Origin: JBHIAG01 sp046758465
Lineage (GTDB): Bacteria; Acidobacteriota; Terriglobia; Acidiferrales; 2-02-FULL-67-57
Length of the DNA: 49,588 nt
NCBI GenBank assembly: GCA_046758465.1
Contig: JBHIAG010000004.1
Location: 1-49,588, forward strand
Direction: 5' to 3'
Shown here: in pieces, positions 14,987-23,710 of the stretch
Numbering within the stretch: position 1 is the stretch's first letter
Layout: every line of letters starts with the position of its first letter
Notes under the pieces: generated by a model
The model's database searches: none
What the model saw: only the letters and a program-made list of their open reading frames with translations
What the model was told of the DNA's origin: nothing
Program-made: the position numbers and the translations under genes

Positions 14987-15808
14987 ATGAAGCAGAGAAT
15001 GGGAAGTTTTTCTCGCAGCGTTCCACTATGGCTCGTGTTGCTGCCAGTGGCTTTGGGCCAGGCCGCCTGCCAGGCGGAGCCACCGGCTCACCGCACGCCC
15101 ACGCTCTGGCCGCGCACCGGCCGGCTGGTGGACTTGACCTATCCCCTCAGTGACGCGATACCGGCGTGGCCGGGTGATACGCGGCCCTTTGAGGCGAAAG
15201 TCAGCGCGCGCGCCGAAGAGGCGGGCTACTTCAGTCGCAGCTTCTGCACGCTCGAGCACTTTGGAACGCATATCGACGCGCCCATCCACTTCCCTCCTGG
15301 CACAACACCGGTGGACGCCATAGCGCTTGAGCGGTTGTTTGGGCCGGCGGTGGTGCTCGATGTGCGCGCGCAGGTTGCGGCCGACTCTGACTACCGCATC
15401 ACTCCCGCGGACGTGCGGGGGTGGGAGAAGCAACACGGTCCCGTGCCCGACGGCGCCATCGTTCTGGCCCGGACTGGCTGGGCGTCGCGCTGGCCCCACG
15501 AGCAGCGCTACCGCAACATGGACACCGAGGGCGTGATGCACTTTCCGGGATTCTCCGTCGCGGCCGTCCAGTTCCTGCTCGAACGTCGGGTAAGCGGCTT
15601 GGGAATCGATACGCTCAGCGTGGACTACGGCCCCTCAAAAGGTTTTGAGGTTCATCACCTCTCGCACGGCGCTGACCTCTATCACCTGGAAAACCTCACG
15701 GATCTCGGCCGGCTCCCTGAGGCGGGTGCAGTTTTGATTGTCGCGCCCACCAAGCTCGCCGGCGGCTCCGGCGGCCCCGTGCGCGTCTTCGCCCTCCTGC
15801 CCGACTGA
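14987..15808 (+). CDS. Secreted cyclase-family (kynurenine formamidase-like) metal hydrolase
   Basis: A 273-residue member of the cyclase / arylformamidase family. Metal ligands sit in H91-FGT-H95-I-D97-API-H101, the family HxGTHxDxPxH motif. The N-terminus (residues 1-28) is a signal sequence with a hydrophobic core and an AAC at 26-28; the lipobox is imperfect, so either lipoprotein anchoring or plain secretion is possible. Cytosolic relatives hydrolyse N-formylkynurenine, while exported ones have unknown amide or ester substrates. TTAGGAGAT precedes the ATG. No tryptophan catabolic gene is nearby. Confidence 0.87.
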   Translation: MKQRMGSFSRSVPLWLVLLPVALGQAACQAEPPAHRTPTLWPRTGRLVDLTYPLSDAIPAWPGDTRPFEAKVSARAEEAGYFSRSFCTLEHFGTHIDAPIHFPPGTTPVDAIALERLFGPAVVLDVRAQVAADSDYRITPADVRGWEKQHGPVPDGAIVLARTGWASRWPHEQRYRNMDTEGVMHFPGFSVAAVQFLLERRVSGLGIDTLSVDYGPSKGFEVHHLSHGADLYHLENLTDLGRLPEAGAVLIVAPTKLAGGSGGPVRVFALLPD

Positions 15809-15865
15809 GAAAAAACGGAAGCAACTAGCCCGCGAGGGATGCATCTAATTAGCGGAGGCATTGCA

Positions 15866-16360
15866 ATGCGCTGGTGGGCAAAATCCGCTCTGGCAGTGGT
15901 GGGAGTCGCGCTGGTGCTGGCTGCTTCCGCTCTGCGGGACGCCCGCATCCGCCTCTACGTCGAGCCCACCTACGAGCAGGACAAGCTTCAGCGATTGTTG
16001 GTCGGCTACCCCGATCTCAGAGTCGTGCTACTTCCGGGCACCGAGGATGTCGCGTTGCGGGTGAAGGCTATCCCGCAACCCGCTTCTATCCGGACCCTAC
16101 GCGCTGCCGTCCGCGCCCACGCCCGCCGCACTGGCTACGAAGTGTACGCCGTCGCCGAACTGCTGCCCAGAAAGAGCCACGAGGTGCTCCGCGCCCGCTG
16201 GGTCAACAGCTACGGCCCCGGCATCTTCGAAGATGCCTTCTCGGACCTCCTCCACCAGGTGGTGGTGGAAGCGGCGCGTGCCAGTCACAAGCACTTCCAG
16301 CGCACGCCTGAAGAGGTCGAGCGCGCGGCGGCCGCCATCGAGAGTTCACCTTCCCCTTAG
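15866..16360 (+). CDS. Small membrane-anchored protein of unknown function
   Basis: A 164-residue protein with an N-terminal hydrophobic segment (about residues 6-24), probably a signal anchor, and a soluble rest with no family I recognise. The segment LRAAVRAHARRTGYEVYAVAELLPRKSHEVLRARWVNS, quoted in part only for its charge pattern, is rich in Arg and helical. GGAGG with 7-nt spacing supports the ATG at 15866; an in-frame ATG at 15839 is less well placed. Coding bias fits a real gene. Confidence 0.65.
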   Translation: MRWWAKSALAVVGVALVLAASALRDARIRLYVEPTYEQDKLQRLLVGYPDLRVVLLPGTEDVALRVKAIPQPASIRTLRAAVRAHARRTGYEVYAVAELLPRKSHEVLRARWVNSYGPGIFEDAFSDLLHQVVVEAARASHKHFQRTPEEVERAAAAIESSPSP

Positions 16361-16396
16361 GCAGCTCTCAGAACCTGGGATGAACTCAGGCAGGTG

Positions 16397-16507
16397 CTAG
16401 TACCGTTCCAACTATTTGGGCTAGTTGCCCTGAGCCACGTAGCCAGCCGTTGCCGTAAGACACCGGTGTAATCCATAGGCTCATTAAGCAAGTGGGAACG
16501 GCACTAG
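16397..16507. mobile_element. 111-bp MITE-like element, copy 1
   Basis: Ends CTAGTACCGTTCCAACT and AGTGGGAACGGCACTAG are inverted repeats matching at 15 of 17 positions. The same termini bound a 108-bp element at 27490-27597 with an unrelated interior. CTAG at each end could be a 4-bp target duplication. There is no coding capacity, so it would be mobilised in trans. The TAG of the right-hand CTAG is the stop codon of the minus-strand radical SAM gene. Confidence 0.75.
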
Positions 16508-17529
16508 AGTGTCTGGGTACGGCAGGTGCCCCCGCGTCCTTTCAGACAATAGTCGTAGCAGTTTTTGTGTGCGACGTAGACGCGCCGGAAGGACTCCTCC
16601 AGCGTGGCTCCCAGCTCAAACCGCGGATCGTCGTAGATGACAGGGCAAGGATAGTAGCGGAGTTGGCCATCGATTTTCTGGATGCAACGGCTGAAGTGGC
16701 ACATCAGCGATTCCGGCGGCTTGCCCAGCAGCGAAAAGCATCTCGTAGTGATAAAAACTTCCGGCCTCGGCTGCCGGCCCTGCTGGCCGAGCGTGACGAG
16801 CTGGTGGCCCATTTCCATCACGTTCTCGATCAGGTTGACCTCAACCTGCACGCCGCGCGCGCGGAAGAGCGCGCGGTAGTTTTCTTTGATCTCCTCGTTG
16901 CTGGCTTCGCTCAAAAAGGGCCGTTCCGCCGTGATCACCGGCACAAAGCCCAACGCATGCAACTGGCAGATGGTTTCCACCGTCTGCGCGAATGTTCCGC
17001 GCCCGCGGATGGCATCGTGCGCGGCCGCCCGCGGGCTCTCGAGCGTGATGCGCAGGCGCAGGTGATTCCCATGCCGCCCGCGCAGCGCAGCGAGTACGGC
17101 GAAGTGAGTTCGGATGTAGCGGCGAGCGTTGGTCAGGATTTCCACCGGAGCGATCTCCAGCGCGTAGCTCAGGCTGCGCACAAACTCTTCGTTCCTCTCC
17201 GTCCGGCCGCGCAGCACGTCCTCGTTCACGAAGACCTCGCCGCCCGTGAAATAGATCTGCTGGACGCCGAAACGTGCGGCGGCGTCCAGGTGCGGGCGCA
17301 ACTCGTCAAAGCCGATCTGCTCGAGCCGATTGTTGGTGGGCGAAGAAGCGGTGTAGCAGTGCTTGCACTTCAGGTCGCAGAGCGACCCTTGCATCACCCA
17401 AAGCTCTTCGAGCACGGAGCGGCCGTCCACCTGCTGGGGGTTCACGTAGCCGCGCGGCTCGCCCTGCGCGTTGACCAGCTCCAGACCGTCTGGATGCGTA
17501 CGGATGATGGGAAGGGTTTCAGTGGCCAT
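16504..17529 (-). CDS. Radical SAM protein with SPASM-like C-terminus, partner of the ArsM-type gene
   Basis: A 341-residue radical SAM enzyme. C51, C55 and C58 form CDLKCKHC, and FTGGEVFVNEDV supplies the GGE motif. Cysteines in TTRCF, SLMCHFSRC, YYPCP, KNCYDYC and GGTC near the C-terminus suggest a SPASM/Twitch auxiliary cluster. It starts by ATG at 17529 overlapping the TGA of the upstream methyltransferase, so the two are translationally coupled; an in-frame TTG at 17538 is an alternative. The partner is an ArsM-type arsenite methyltransferase, but this protein lacks the DUF3641 end of canonical ArsS. A role in building an organoarsenical is an inference from context. The stop codon lies in the end of a MITE-like element. 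Confidence 0.82.
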   Translation of the reverse strand: MATETLPIIRTHPDGLELVNAQGEPRGYVNPQQVDGRSVLEELWVMQGSLCDLKCKHCYTASSPTNNRLEQIGFDELRPHLDAAARFGVQQIYFTGGEVFVNEDVLRGRTERNEEFVRSLSYALEIAPVEILTNARRYIRTHFAVLAALRGRHGNHLRLRITLESPRAAAHDAIRGRGTFAQTVETICQLHALGFVPVITAERPFLSEASNEEIKENYRALFRARGVQVEVNLIENVMEMGHQLVTLGQQGRQPRPEVFITTRCFSLLGKPPESLMCHFSRCIQKIDGQLRYYPCPVIYDDPRFELGATLEESFRRVYVAHKNCYDYCLKGRGGTCRTQTL

Positions 17530-18698
17530 CAGCAGCAACCCTCCGGACCGCAGACGCTGCGACGAGCCTTGAGCGTCTTGCGGTAACTTCGTCCTTTGGT
17601 CTCCCGCGGGTCACGATAGGTCGAACCGGTGCAGGCAAAGCCGCGCGCGCGCTCGAGCGGAATCTCTTTCCGCGGGGGCACGGGGATTACTTCGGCTCCA
17701 TACGGCTCACGCGTGAGGATGTTGTAGGTTTTGTCGCAGACCGCCATGCGCTGGCCGCGCTCCAGTACGTGCCCGTCGTCATCTTCCACCTTCTTCCACG
17801 GCCCTTTGTAGATCACTGCCTGGTGCCGCTCCAGGCACGGCCCTTCCTTGCCCTTGCGCGCGCTCACAGTGATGGAGCGGAACTCGATGCCCTCAACTGT
17901 CTGCCAGGGTTTCTCGTCGTACTTCTCGATCGTGATCCCGTAGAAGCCAGCCCGCTCGAAGGCCGCCAGAAACCGGTCTTCCCGCAGCGCCCCGGCCAGA
18001 CAACCCGACCAGAGCTCAGGGTCGCGCTTGAGCCGGGCGGGCACGTCCTTGTCCGACACGATGTCGCTGATCGCCACGCGTCCGCCACGCTTCAACACGC
18101 GGTACATTTCGGCGAACAGGTTTTCCTTCTCGGTGTCCTTCACCAGATTGAGCACGCAGTTCGATACGATGACGTCCACCGAGTCGTTCGCCACGAACGG
18201 CGCCCGCGCCCGCAGGCGCTCTGTGAACGCCTCGAACTCAGCCACGTGGCTGGCGTTGTGTACCGGATGGGCGGCCAGGTAGGCGTCCACCTCGTCGAGC
18301 GAGAGCGCCAGGTCTTGAATGCGCGCCCGGTGGAAGACCACATTGTCGTAGCCTAAGCGCGCGGCTACGACGGGCTGATACTCCCGCGCCAGTGCCAGCA
18401 TCTCCCGGTTGAAGTCAACGCCGATGACGCGCCCGCGGGGACCGACGATCTGCGCAGCGATGTAGCAGAGCTTGCCGGCGCCTGAGCCCAGGTCGAGCAC
18501 CACGTCGTCCCTGCGCACATAGGGTGAGGGGTCGCCACAGCCATAGTCCCGCTTGAGAATCTCCTCGGGGATGACTTCCAGATGGCGCGGGTCGTACGTC
18601 ACCGGACAGCAGAGCGCCGGCGCTTTGGTTTTCGCCGCCGCCGTGTAGCGTTCCCGGACGGCATGCTCGATGTCTAGCGTTGCCTGCTTGCTTCCCAT
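17529..18698 (-). CDS. arsM: ArsM-type arsenite S-adenosylmethionine methyltransferase with Cys-rich C-terminal extension
   Basis: A 389-residue methyltransferase. All ArsM arsenic-site cysteines have counterparts: C30-C31 in PALCCPVTY, C181 in IVSNCVLNL and C233 in WSGCLAGAL. DYGCGDPSP (C54) is the YGCG typical of ArsM, and the SAM site is DLGSGAGK (69-76). About 110 residues follow the catalytic domain, with a conserved RHQAVIYKGPWK segment and a CGPEGCC end that may bind metal. AGGGAGGAG precedes the ATG at 18698; upstream in-frame sequence belongs to the phosphate permease. It lies 11 nt after the permease and overlaps the radical SAM gene. The extension resembles that of ArsM-like proteins I recall in arsenosugar-type loci. 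Confidence 0.85.
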   Translation of the reverse strand: MGSKQATLDIEHAVRERYTAAAKTKAPALCCPVTYDPRHLEVIPEEILKRDYGCGDPSPYVRRDDVVLDLGSGAGKLCYIAAQIVGPRGRVIGVDFNREMLALAREYQPVVAARLGYDNVVFHRARIQDLALSLDEVDAYLAAHPVHNASHVAEFEAFTERLRARAPFVANDSVDVIVSNCVLNLVKDTEKENLFAEMYRVLKRGGRVAISDIVSDKDVPARLKRDPELWSGCLAGALREDRFLAAFERAGFYGITIEKYDEKPWQTVEGIEFRSITVSARKGKEGPCLERHQAVIYKGPWKKVEDDDGHVLERGQRMAVCDKTYNILTREPYGAEVIPVPPRKEIPLERARGFACTGSTYRDPRETKGRSYRKTLKARRSVCGPEGCC

Positions 18699-18709
18699 CG
18701 TTCTCCTCC

Positions 18710-19795
18710 CTAGAGAGCTTGCAAAAGTAGATAGAAGGTGTAACCGCAAAGAAATCCCAGCGGCAGCGTCACCACCCAGGCGGCCGCGATTTGCCCTACC
18801 AGCGGCCAGTTCGCCCGCTCCCGCTCGCGGGCCGCTAGCCCAAAAATGCTTCCCAAGGTCACGTGCGTGGTTGAGACCGGCAGGCCCCAGCGCGAGGCCC
18901 ACCCCACCAGCACGGCCGACACCAGATTGGCACTCATCCCGGGGACGGGCTCGATCGGCGTCACCCGCTGCGCCATTGTCCGGGCTACCCGTTGCGCCGC
19001 CACCAACCCGCCGACGGCCATCGCCGCTCCCACCACTAGGTAGCCCATGCCTCCGCTGAGCAGGCTGCTCGAAAGCACCAGCGCGGCCATTTTGGGCGTG
19101 TCGTTCAACCCGCGCGAAAAACTGATCAGCCCCGCCGAGCTCCAGTGAACCAGTTCCTCGGTGTTCCATCGTGCGAGTTCGTCGCCGCGCTCGCAGTCGG
19201 CCCGATGCGTGATGCGCAGGCCAGGCCAACCGCCACGCCGCGCCTGCAGCACTTCGCCTTGGCCGAAGATGACGGGAGCGGCTTCCGTGACGCAGACGCA
19301 GCTCCGCTGCCGGAGCCAGCGTGCCAGGGGCGGGAAGGCCACGCGGGTGAGGGTCAAGGCCGCGAGCGGTGAGACAATGAGCGGGAGCAGCACCGTCGCT
19401 GCCAGCGCCGCAAAATTTATCCCGGCAATGCCCACGGCTACCATGCCGCTGCCCACCAGGGCGCCGGTCAGCGCGTGTGTAGTTGAGATGGGGGCGCCCA
19501 GGCGCGTCGCCAGCAACACGGTGGCCGCCCCGCCCAGGGCCACCGCCGCTAAAAAGGTGGTGTCGAGGCTTGCAGAGGCGCCGAGAAATTTGCTTCCGTT
19601 GAAAATCGCTACCAGGCCGCGACTGAAGACAATTGCCAGCAGTCCGCCGGCAAAGGTCCAAGCCGTGCCCCAGAGCAGCGCTGTTTGGTAGCGGTAGCGG
19701 CCCGTGCCCCAGAGTGTGGCCACGCCTTTGAAGTTGTCGTTGGCGCCGTTGGCGAACGCCAGCACCAGCACGCCGGCGACTAGCAGAGAGAGCAT
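18710..19795 (-). CDS. PiT-family inorganic phosphate transporter
   Basis: A 361-residue membrane protein with about ten hydrophobic segments and the duplicated PiT signature: AFANGANDNFKG near residue 13 and SFSRGLNDTPKM in the second half, with GAPISTTHAL and GLPVSTTHVT as matching repeats. PiT proteins are low-affinity, cation-coupled phosphate carriers that also move arsenate. It is the first gene of a minus-strand unit with the ArsM-type and radical SAM genes, which suggests it supplies arsenate or phosphate to them. GAGG precedes the ATG. No pst, pho or PhoU gene is adjacent. Confidence 0.92.
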   Translation of the reverse strand: MLSLLVAGVLVLAFANGANDNFKGVATLWGTGRYRYQTALLWGTAWTFAGGLLAIVFSRGLVAIFNGSKFLGASASLDTTFLAAVALGGAATVLLATRLGAPISTTHALTGALVGSGMVAVGIAGINFAALAATVLLPLIVSPLAALTLTRVAFPPLARWLRQRSCVCVTEAAPVIFGQGEVLQARRGGWPGLRITHRADCERGDELARWNTEELVHWSSAGLISFSRGLNDTPKMAALVLSSSLLSGGMGYLVVGAAMAVGGLVAAQRVARTMAQRVTPIEPVPGMSANLVSAVLVGWASRWGLPVSTTHVTLGSIFGLAARERERANWPLVGQIAAAWVVTLPLGFLCGYTFYLLLQAL

Positions 19796-19956
19796 CTAAA
19801 CCTCACAGACAAACCAGTGAGCTCTTCGACCTGCCTATCCAAAATTGGATGGAACTCTGCCACTAGGCGATGCACAGAAAAGTTTCCTGCCCCGAGTCAG
19901 CCCTAGCATACCCGATGGTGTGGCGGCTGCCTAGATGCGATAATCTGCTGTCCGCA

Positions 19957-20883
19957 ATGCCGGAACTCCCGGAAGTTGAAACGGTGGTTCGTGGGTTGCG
20001 CCCGCGCCTGCGAGGGCGCCGCATCTGCCGCGTCAGGTTGCACCAGCCGCTCATCCTGCGCGGTCGGCGCACACAGTTTCGCCGCGTTGTGGCCGGGGCG
20101 CGCATTGCGCGGCTGGAGCGGCGCGGCAAATTCATCGTCTTTCACCTCGAAGGGCCGCCGAACGGAGCACGCCGCTGGTGCTTGATTGTCCACCTGGGGA
20201 TGACGGGCCAGTTATTTTGCTGCTCGCCCCGGGAGCCCTACCAGAAACATACGCACGCAACCTTCTGGCTTGACACCGGCAAGCAGATGCGGTTTCGTGA
20301 CCCACGGCGCTTCGGTCGTCTGGAACTCATTCCCGCGGCCCGGCTCGATGCCTACTTCGCGCACTTCGGACCTGAGATCCTGGACGTTCCCTTCGCTGGC
20401 TTTGCCAGGCGGTTCGCCGGCCGGCGGGCCCCGGTCAAGAGTCTGCTCTTGAACCAGAACGTGCTCCGCGGCCTGGGCAATATCTACAGCGACGAAGTCC
20501 TGTTTGTGGCCCGCATCCATCCTGCCACGCCGGCTGACCGGCTGGCGCTGCCCAGACTCCGCCGGCTCTACGCCGCCATCCAGCGGGTGCTGCACGCGGC
20601 TATCGACGCTGAGGGTACTTCGTTTTCCAACTACGTTACCGCCGAAGGCCGTTTGGGGAATTTTCAATACCGGCTGCGGGTGTACGGACGCGAGGGCAAA
20701 TCTTGCCCCCGCTGTCGCACCCCCATCGAGCGCATCGTGCTCTCCGCGCGCAGCAGCCATTTCTGCCCCCGCTGCCAGCCCCGCCAACGGCGGGGCCAGC
20801 CGCGCCCAGGCCCCGCGCGGCGCCGGCCGCGGCAGCCCGACGCGGGCGCTGCTGCCCGGGGGGTGTGTCATGCTGCCCGCTAG
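19957..20883 (+). CDS. mutM: Formamidopyrimidine-DNA glycosylase MutM with repeat-derived tail
   Basis: A 308-residue bifunctional glycosylase/AP lyase that removes 8-oxoguanine and formamidopyrimidines. MPELPEVETV provides the catalytic P2 and E3, K58 is the conserved lysine in ERRGKF, NQNVLRGLGNIYSDE is the helix-two-turn-helix, and C250, C253, C270 and C273 form the zinc finger. The normal protein ends just after the finger. Here a CCCCGCCAACGGCGGGGC repeat begins at 20778, exactly after C273, and the frame runs on for 35 Arg/Pro-rich residues. All catalytic parts are intact. The ATG at 19957 is fixed by the mature N-terminus. GATAAT at 19938-19943 may be a -10 element. Confidence 0.96.
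   Translation: MPELPEVETVVRGLRPRLRGRRICRVRLHQPLILRGRRTQFRRVVAGARIARLERRGKFIVFHLEGPPNGARRWCLIVHLGMTGQLFCCSPREPYQKHTHATFWLDTGKQMRFRDPRRFGRLELIPAARLDAYFAHFGPEILDVPFAGFARRFAGRRAPVKSLLLNQNVLRGLGNIYSDEVLFVARIHPATPADRLALPRLRRLYAAIQRVLHAAIDAEGTSFSNYVTAEGRLGNFQYRLRVYGREGKSCPRCRTPIERIVLSARSSHFCPRCQPRQRRGQPRPGPARRRPRQPDAGAAARGVCHAAR
20778..20796. repeat. CCCCGCC-AACGG-CGGGGC palindromic repeat at the end of mutM
   Basis: GCCCCGCC, an AAC loop, GGCGGGGC. It belongs to the family seen at 9901-9925 and 10939-10989. It starts one codon after the last zinc-binding cysteine and supplies the non-family tail of MutM. Confidence 0.7.
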
Positions 20884-21001
20884 CGGCCCGCGAGTTGTAC
20901 ACGCGGGGCGGGCACGCTACTCTCCCTGACAGCGCTGGCGGCGTTGCAAAGCCCCGCCGGCGATGCCATAATCGCTCCGCAGTTTCTTCTCGCAGCCGCC
21001 C

Positions 21002-22540
21002 ATGCTTTACAAGACGTTGAGCGCCGCGCTGTTTGGCATCGACGCCTACATCGTCGAGGTGGAAGTGGATTTGGCACCGGGCAGCGCGGGCATCTTTACC
21101 ACCGTGGGCCTGCCCGACGCCGCCGTCAAAGAGAGTCGCGAGCGCATTCGCGCTGCCATCAAGAACTGCGGCTTCGAGTATCCGACCCTCCAGAATGTCA
21201 CTGTCAACCTGGCCCCGGCAGACATCAAGAAGGAAGGCTCGGGGTTTGACCTGCCGATGGCGCTGGGCATCCTGGGGGCCACCGGGGCTTTGAGGGGACG
21301 TGAGGTGAGCGAGTACTTGTTTCTCGGCGAGCTGGCGCTCGATGGGCTGGTGCGGCCGATCAAGGGTGCGCTCTCGATTGCGGTGACAGCCCGCACGAAG
21401 GGAATCCCGAACCTGGTGGTGCCGGAGGCGAACGCGCGCGAGGCAGCAGTGGTTGAAGAGGTGCGCGTCTATGGCGTCCGCAGCCTGCCCCAAGTGGTTG
21501 ACCTTATCATGGCGCCGGACTCCGTTGCGCCGGTACGGGTTGACCCGGCGCGCTTGTTGGCCGCGGCTGGCCACTACGAGGCCGATTTCCGCGACGTCAA
21601 AGGGCAGCAACACGCCAAGCGAGCGCTGGAGGTTGCCTGCGCCGGTGGCCACAACATCGTCATGATCGGCCCGCCGGGCGCGGGAAAGACCATGCTGGTC
21701 AAGCGCATCCCCACCATTCTGCCTCCGCTCACCTTCGAGGAGGCCATCCAGACGACAAAGATTCACAGCGTTACCGGGCTGCTGGAAAATTCCCACGGCT
21801 TGGTGGGCACCCGCCCGTTTCGCTCTCCCCATCACACCATCTCCGATGCCGGGCTGATTGGTGGGGGCACGGTGCCGCGGCCCGGCGAAGTCTCGCTGGC
21901 GCACAACGGCGTGCTTTTCCTCGACGAGCTGCCCGAGTTCCAGCGCAATGCCCTGGAAGTGTTGCGTCAGCCGCTGGAAGACGGTGTGGTTACCATCGCC
22001 CGGGCCACCGCCTCCATCACCTTCCCCGCCTCCTTTATGCTGGCCGCGGCGATGAATCCGTGTCCGTGCGGCTACTTCAACGACCCGACGCGCGAGTGCC
22101 ACTGCACGCCGCCGCAGATTCAGCGCTACGTCTCGAAGATTTCCGGCCCGCTGCTCGACCGCATTGACATCCATATTGACGTTCCCGCGGTGAAGTACAA
22201 GGAGTTGAGGTCGGCGGCGGTGGTGGAGGGCTCGGAGGCGATCCGCCAACGGGTGGTCGGGGCGCACCGGCGGCAACTGGAGCGTTTCGCGGGCGAAGGC
22301 CTCTATAGCAACGCCCAGATGGTGCCGAAACTCATCCGGAAGTATTGCCAGATTGATGCCGAGTCGGAGAAGTTACTGGAGACGGCCATCACCCGGCTCG
22401 GCTTGAGCGCACGTGCCCACGACCGCATCCTCAAGGTGGCGCGCACCATCGCGGACCTCGAAGGCAGCGTCCAGCTCCAGCCCAAGCACCTCTCGGAAGC
22501 CATCCAGTACCGCACCCTCGACCGCACCTATTGGGTCTGA
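21002..22540 (+). CDS. comM: YifB/ComM-family Mg-chelatase-like AAA ATPase
   Basis: A 512-residue protein with three parts: an N-terminal Lon-type protease-like fold (about 1-170; VGLPDAAVKESRERIRAA is characteristic), an AAA+ core with Walker A GPPGAGKT at 223-230 and Walker B in VLFLDELPEF, and a C-terminal chelatase region with the cysteines of NPCPCGYFNDPTRECHC. ComM is a hexameric helicase that drives branch migration during natural transformation. In many bacteria it is the only trace of competence, so its presence alone does not show transformability. It begins about 120 bp after mutM. Confidence 0.95.
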   Translation: MLYKTLSAALFGIDAYIVEVEVDLAPGSAGIFTTVGLPDAAVKESRERIRAAIKNCGFEYPTLQNVTVNLAPADIKKEGSGFDLPMALGILGATGALRGREVSEYLFLGELALDGLVRPIKGALSIAVTARTKGIPNLVVPEANAREAAVVEEVRVYGVRSLPQVVDLIMAPDSVAPVRVDPARLLAAAGHYEADFRDVKGQQHAKRALEVACAGGHNIVMIGPPGAGKTMLVKRIPTILPPLTFEEAIQTTKIHSVTGLLENSHGLVGTRPFRSPHHTISDAGLIGGGTVPRPGEVSLAHNGVLFLDELPEFQRNALEVLRQPLEDGVVTIARATASITFPASFMLAAAMNPCPCGYFNDPTRECHCTPPQIQRYVSKISGPLLDRIDIHIDVPAVKYKELRSAAVVEGSEAIRQRVVGAHRRQLERFAGEGLYSNAQMVPKLIRKYCQIDAESEKLLETAITRLGLSARAHDRILKVARTIADLEGSVQLQPKHLSEAIQYRTLDRTYWV

Positions 22541-22614
22541 GCCGCGTCGGAACTCTCCCCGAGCGAGTTTCGTGCTAGGATAACCGCTTCGGAGTTGACC
22601 CGGGGCAAACCACC

Positions 22615-23523
22615 GTGGGAAAAACTGCACGTCGCTTTTCAATCGCACTGCTGGCGCCCTTGTTGCTGGTTCTGGTGTTGGCGCCGGGGTCGCCGGCACC
22701 GAAAGCTACCGAGCAAGCTGACGGCAAGTTAGACGAAGCCTGGTGGGAGCGCACGGAGCCCTTTCTCCGCCGGGTCTTGAACCTGCCGCGTTCCGTCACG
22801 CTCGAGTTGAAGGACATCCAGCCGGCGGGGGCGCCAGAATTCCGCATCATTTTGGTGGAAGCCCGGCAGGGCGAGCAGGTGAAACCTTATCTCTTCTACG
22901 CCAGCGCGGACGGCACCAGGATTCTCATCGACCAGTTTTACGACCTGACCCAGGACCCGTTTGCGGCGAACCGCGAACGGATTCAGCTCCAGCCAGCGCC
23001 CAGTCAAGGCCCGTCATCGGCGCCCGTCACCATCGTTGAGTACTCCGACTACACTTGTGTCTATTGCCAGCGCTTCTTCCTCACCATCGAGCAGCCGATG
23101 CTCGAACGCTACGGCGGCCAGGTGCGTTTCGTCTACAAACAGTTTCCCTTGGTCGGCCTGCGGGCCTGGTCGGAGGACGCCGCCCTGGCCGCCGCCTGTG
23201 CCTTCCGGCAAAGCAATGAAGCGTTCTGGGCACTGCACGAGCAGCTGTTTATGCAGCGCGAGCGGCTCAAAGACAAGGAACTCTTCTCCCAGCTTGCGCA
23301 GAAGCTCCCGCTCGATAGTGAGGACTTCCAGACGTGTTTCGAGCGGCGCGAAGCCCTCGCCGAGGTTCGGCGCGATATCGCCGAGGGTGAGAGTCTGGGC
23401 GTGCAGGGCACCCCGACCTTCTTCATCAACGGGCGACCTGTGCACGGCCTGCCTTCGCGCGAACGCTTCCTGGAGATTGTGGAAGAGGAACTCTCGCTGG
23501 CAAATTCAGCAACCAAAGACTAA
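22615..23523 (+). CDS. Exported DsbA-family thiol:disulfide oxidoreductase
   Basis: A 302-residue protein starting at GTG, with an N-terminal signal sequence (about 1-28), a small N-terminal domain (35-125) and a thioredoxin-fold domain with C148-V-Y-C151 in SDYTCVYCQRFF. An alpha-helical insert and the cis-proline segment GVQGTPTFFING follow. It fits the DsbA/BdbD-like Thioredoxin_4 group that handles disulfides outside the membrane. The FKYKQFPL-like segment (here VYKQFPLVGL) is typical of that group. No DsbB or VKOR gene is nearby. The start is weakly supported: there is no strong ribosome site. Confidence 0.9.
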   Translation: MGKTARRFSIALLAPLLLVLVLAPGSPAPKATEQADGKLDEAWWERTEPFLRRVLNLPRSVTLELKDIQPAGAPEFRIILVEARQGEQVKPYLFYASADGTRILIDQFYDLTQDPFAANRERIQLQPAPSQGPSSAPVTIVEYSDYTCVYCQRFFLTIEQPMLERYGGQVRFVYKQFPLVGLRAWSEDAALAAACAFRQSNEAFWALHEQLFMQRERLKDKELFSQLAQKLPLDSEDFQTCFERREALAEVRRDIAEGESLGVQGTPTFFINGRPVHGLPSRERFLEIVEEELSLANSATKD

Positions 23524-23627
23524 TCCGCCTCAGGTCGGCGACGTGTGATCTAGAAAGACGCGGGCAGTCGATCCCACCCACCGCCAGGGCTGCTACCCAC
23601 CCCATGCCAGAGTCGGGGGCATTATAC

Positions 23628-23647
23628 GTACGGGCTAAAGCCCGTAC
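23628..23647. repeat. GTACGGGCT-AA-AGCCCGTAC palindrome
   Basis: Nine-base arms separated by AA, in the 187-bp spacer between two convergent genes. Similar GGGCTAAAGCCC sequences are common dispersed repeats in bacterial genomes of this kind. It may also act as a bidirectional terminator, though no T-run is present. Confidence 0.6.
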
Positions 23648-23710
23648 CTGACAAAGCAAAAGGCTCGCTGCCCTTATCTGAGGGAATGTTTGGTGATGTC
23701 CGAAGGTGAC

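Noticed and set aside
16504..17529. Canonical ArsS arsenosugar radical SAM protein
   Set aside because: Lacks the DUF3641 C-terminal region; the end is SPASM-like, so I kept only a general radical SAM call.
17520..17540. TGA after the CC end of the ArsM-type protein as a second selenocysteine codon
   Set aside because: The downstream frame shows no conserved tail or hairpin, and the overlap with the radical SAM ATG explains the sequence.
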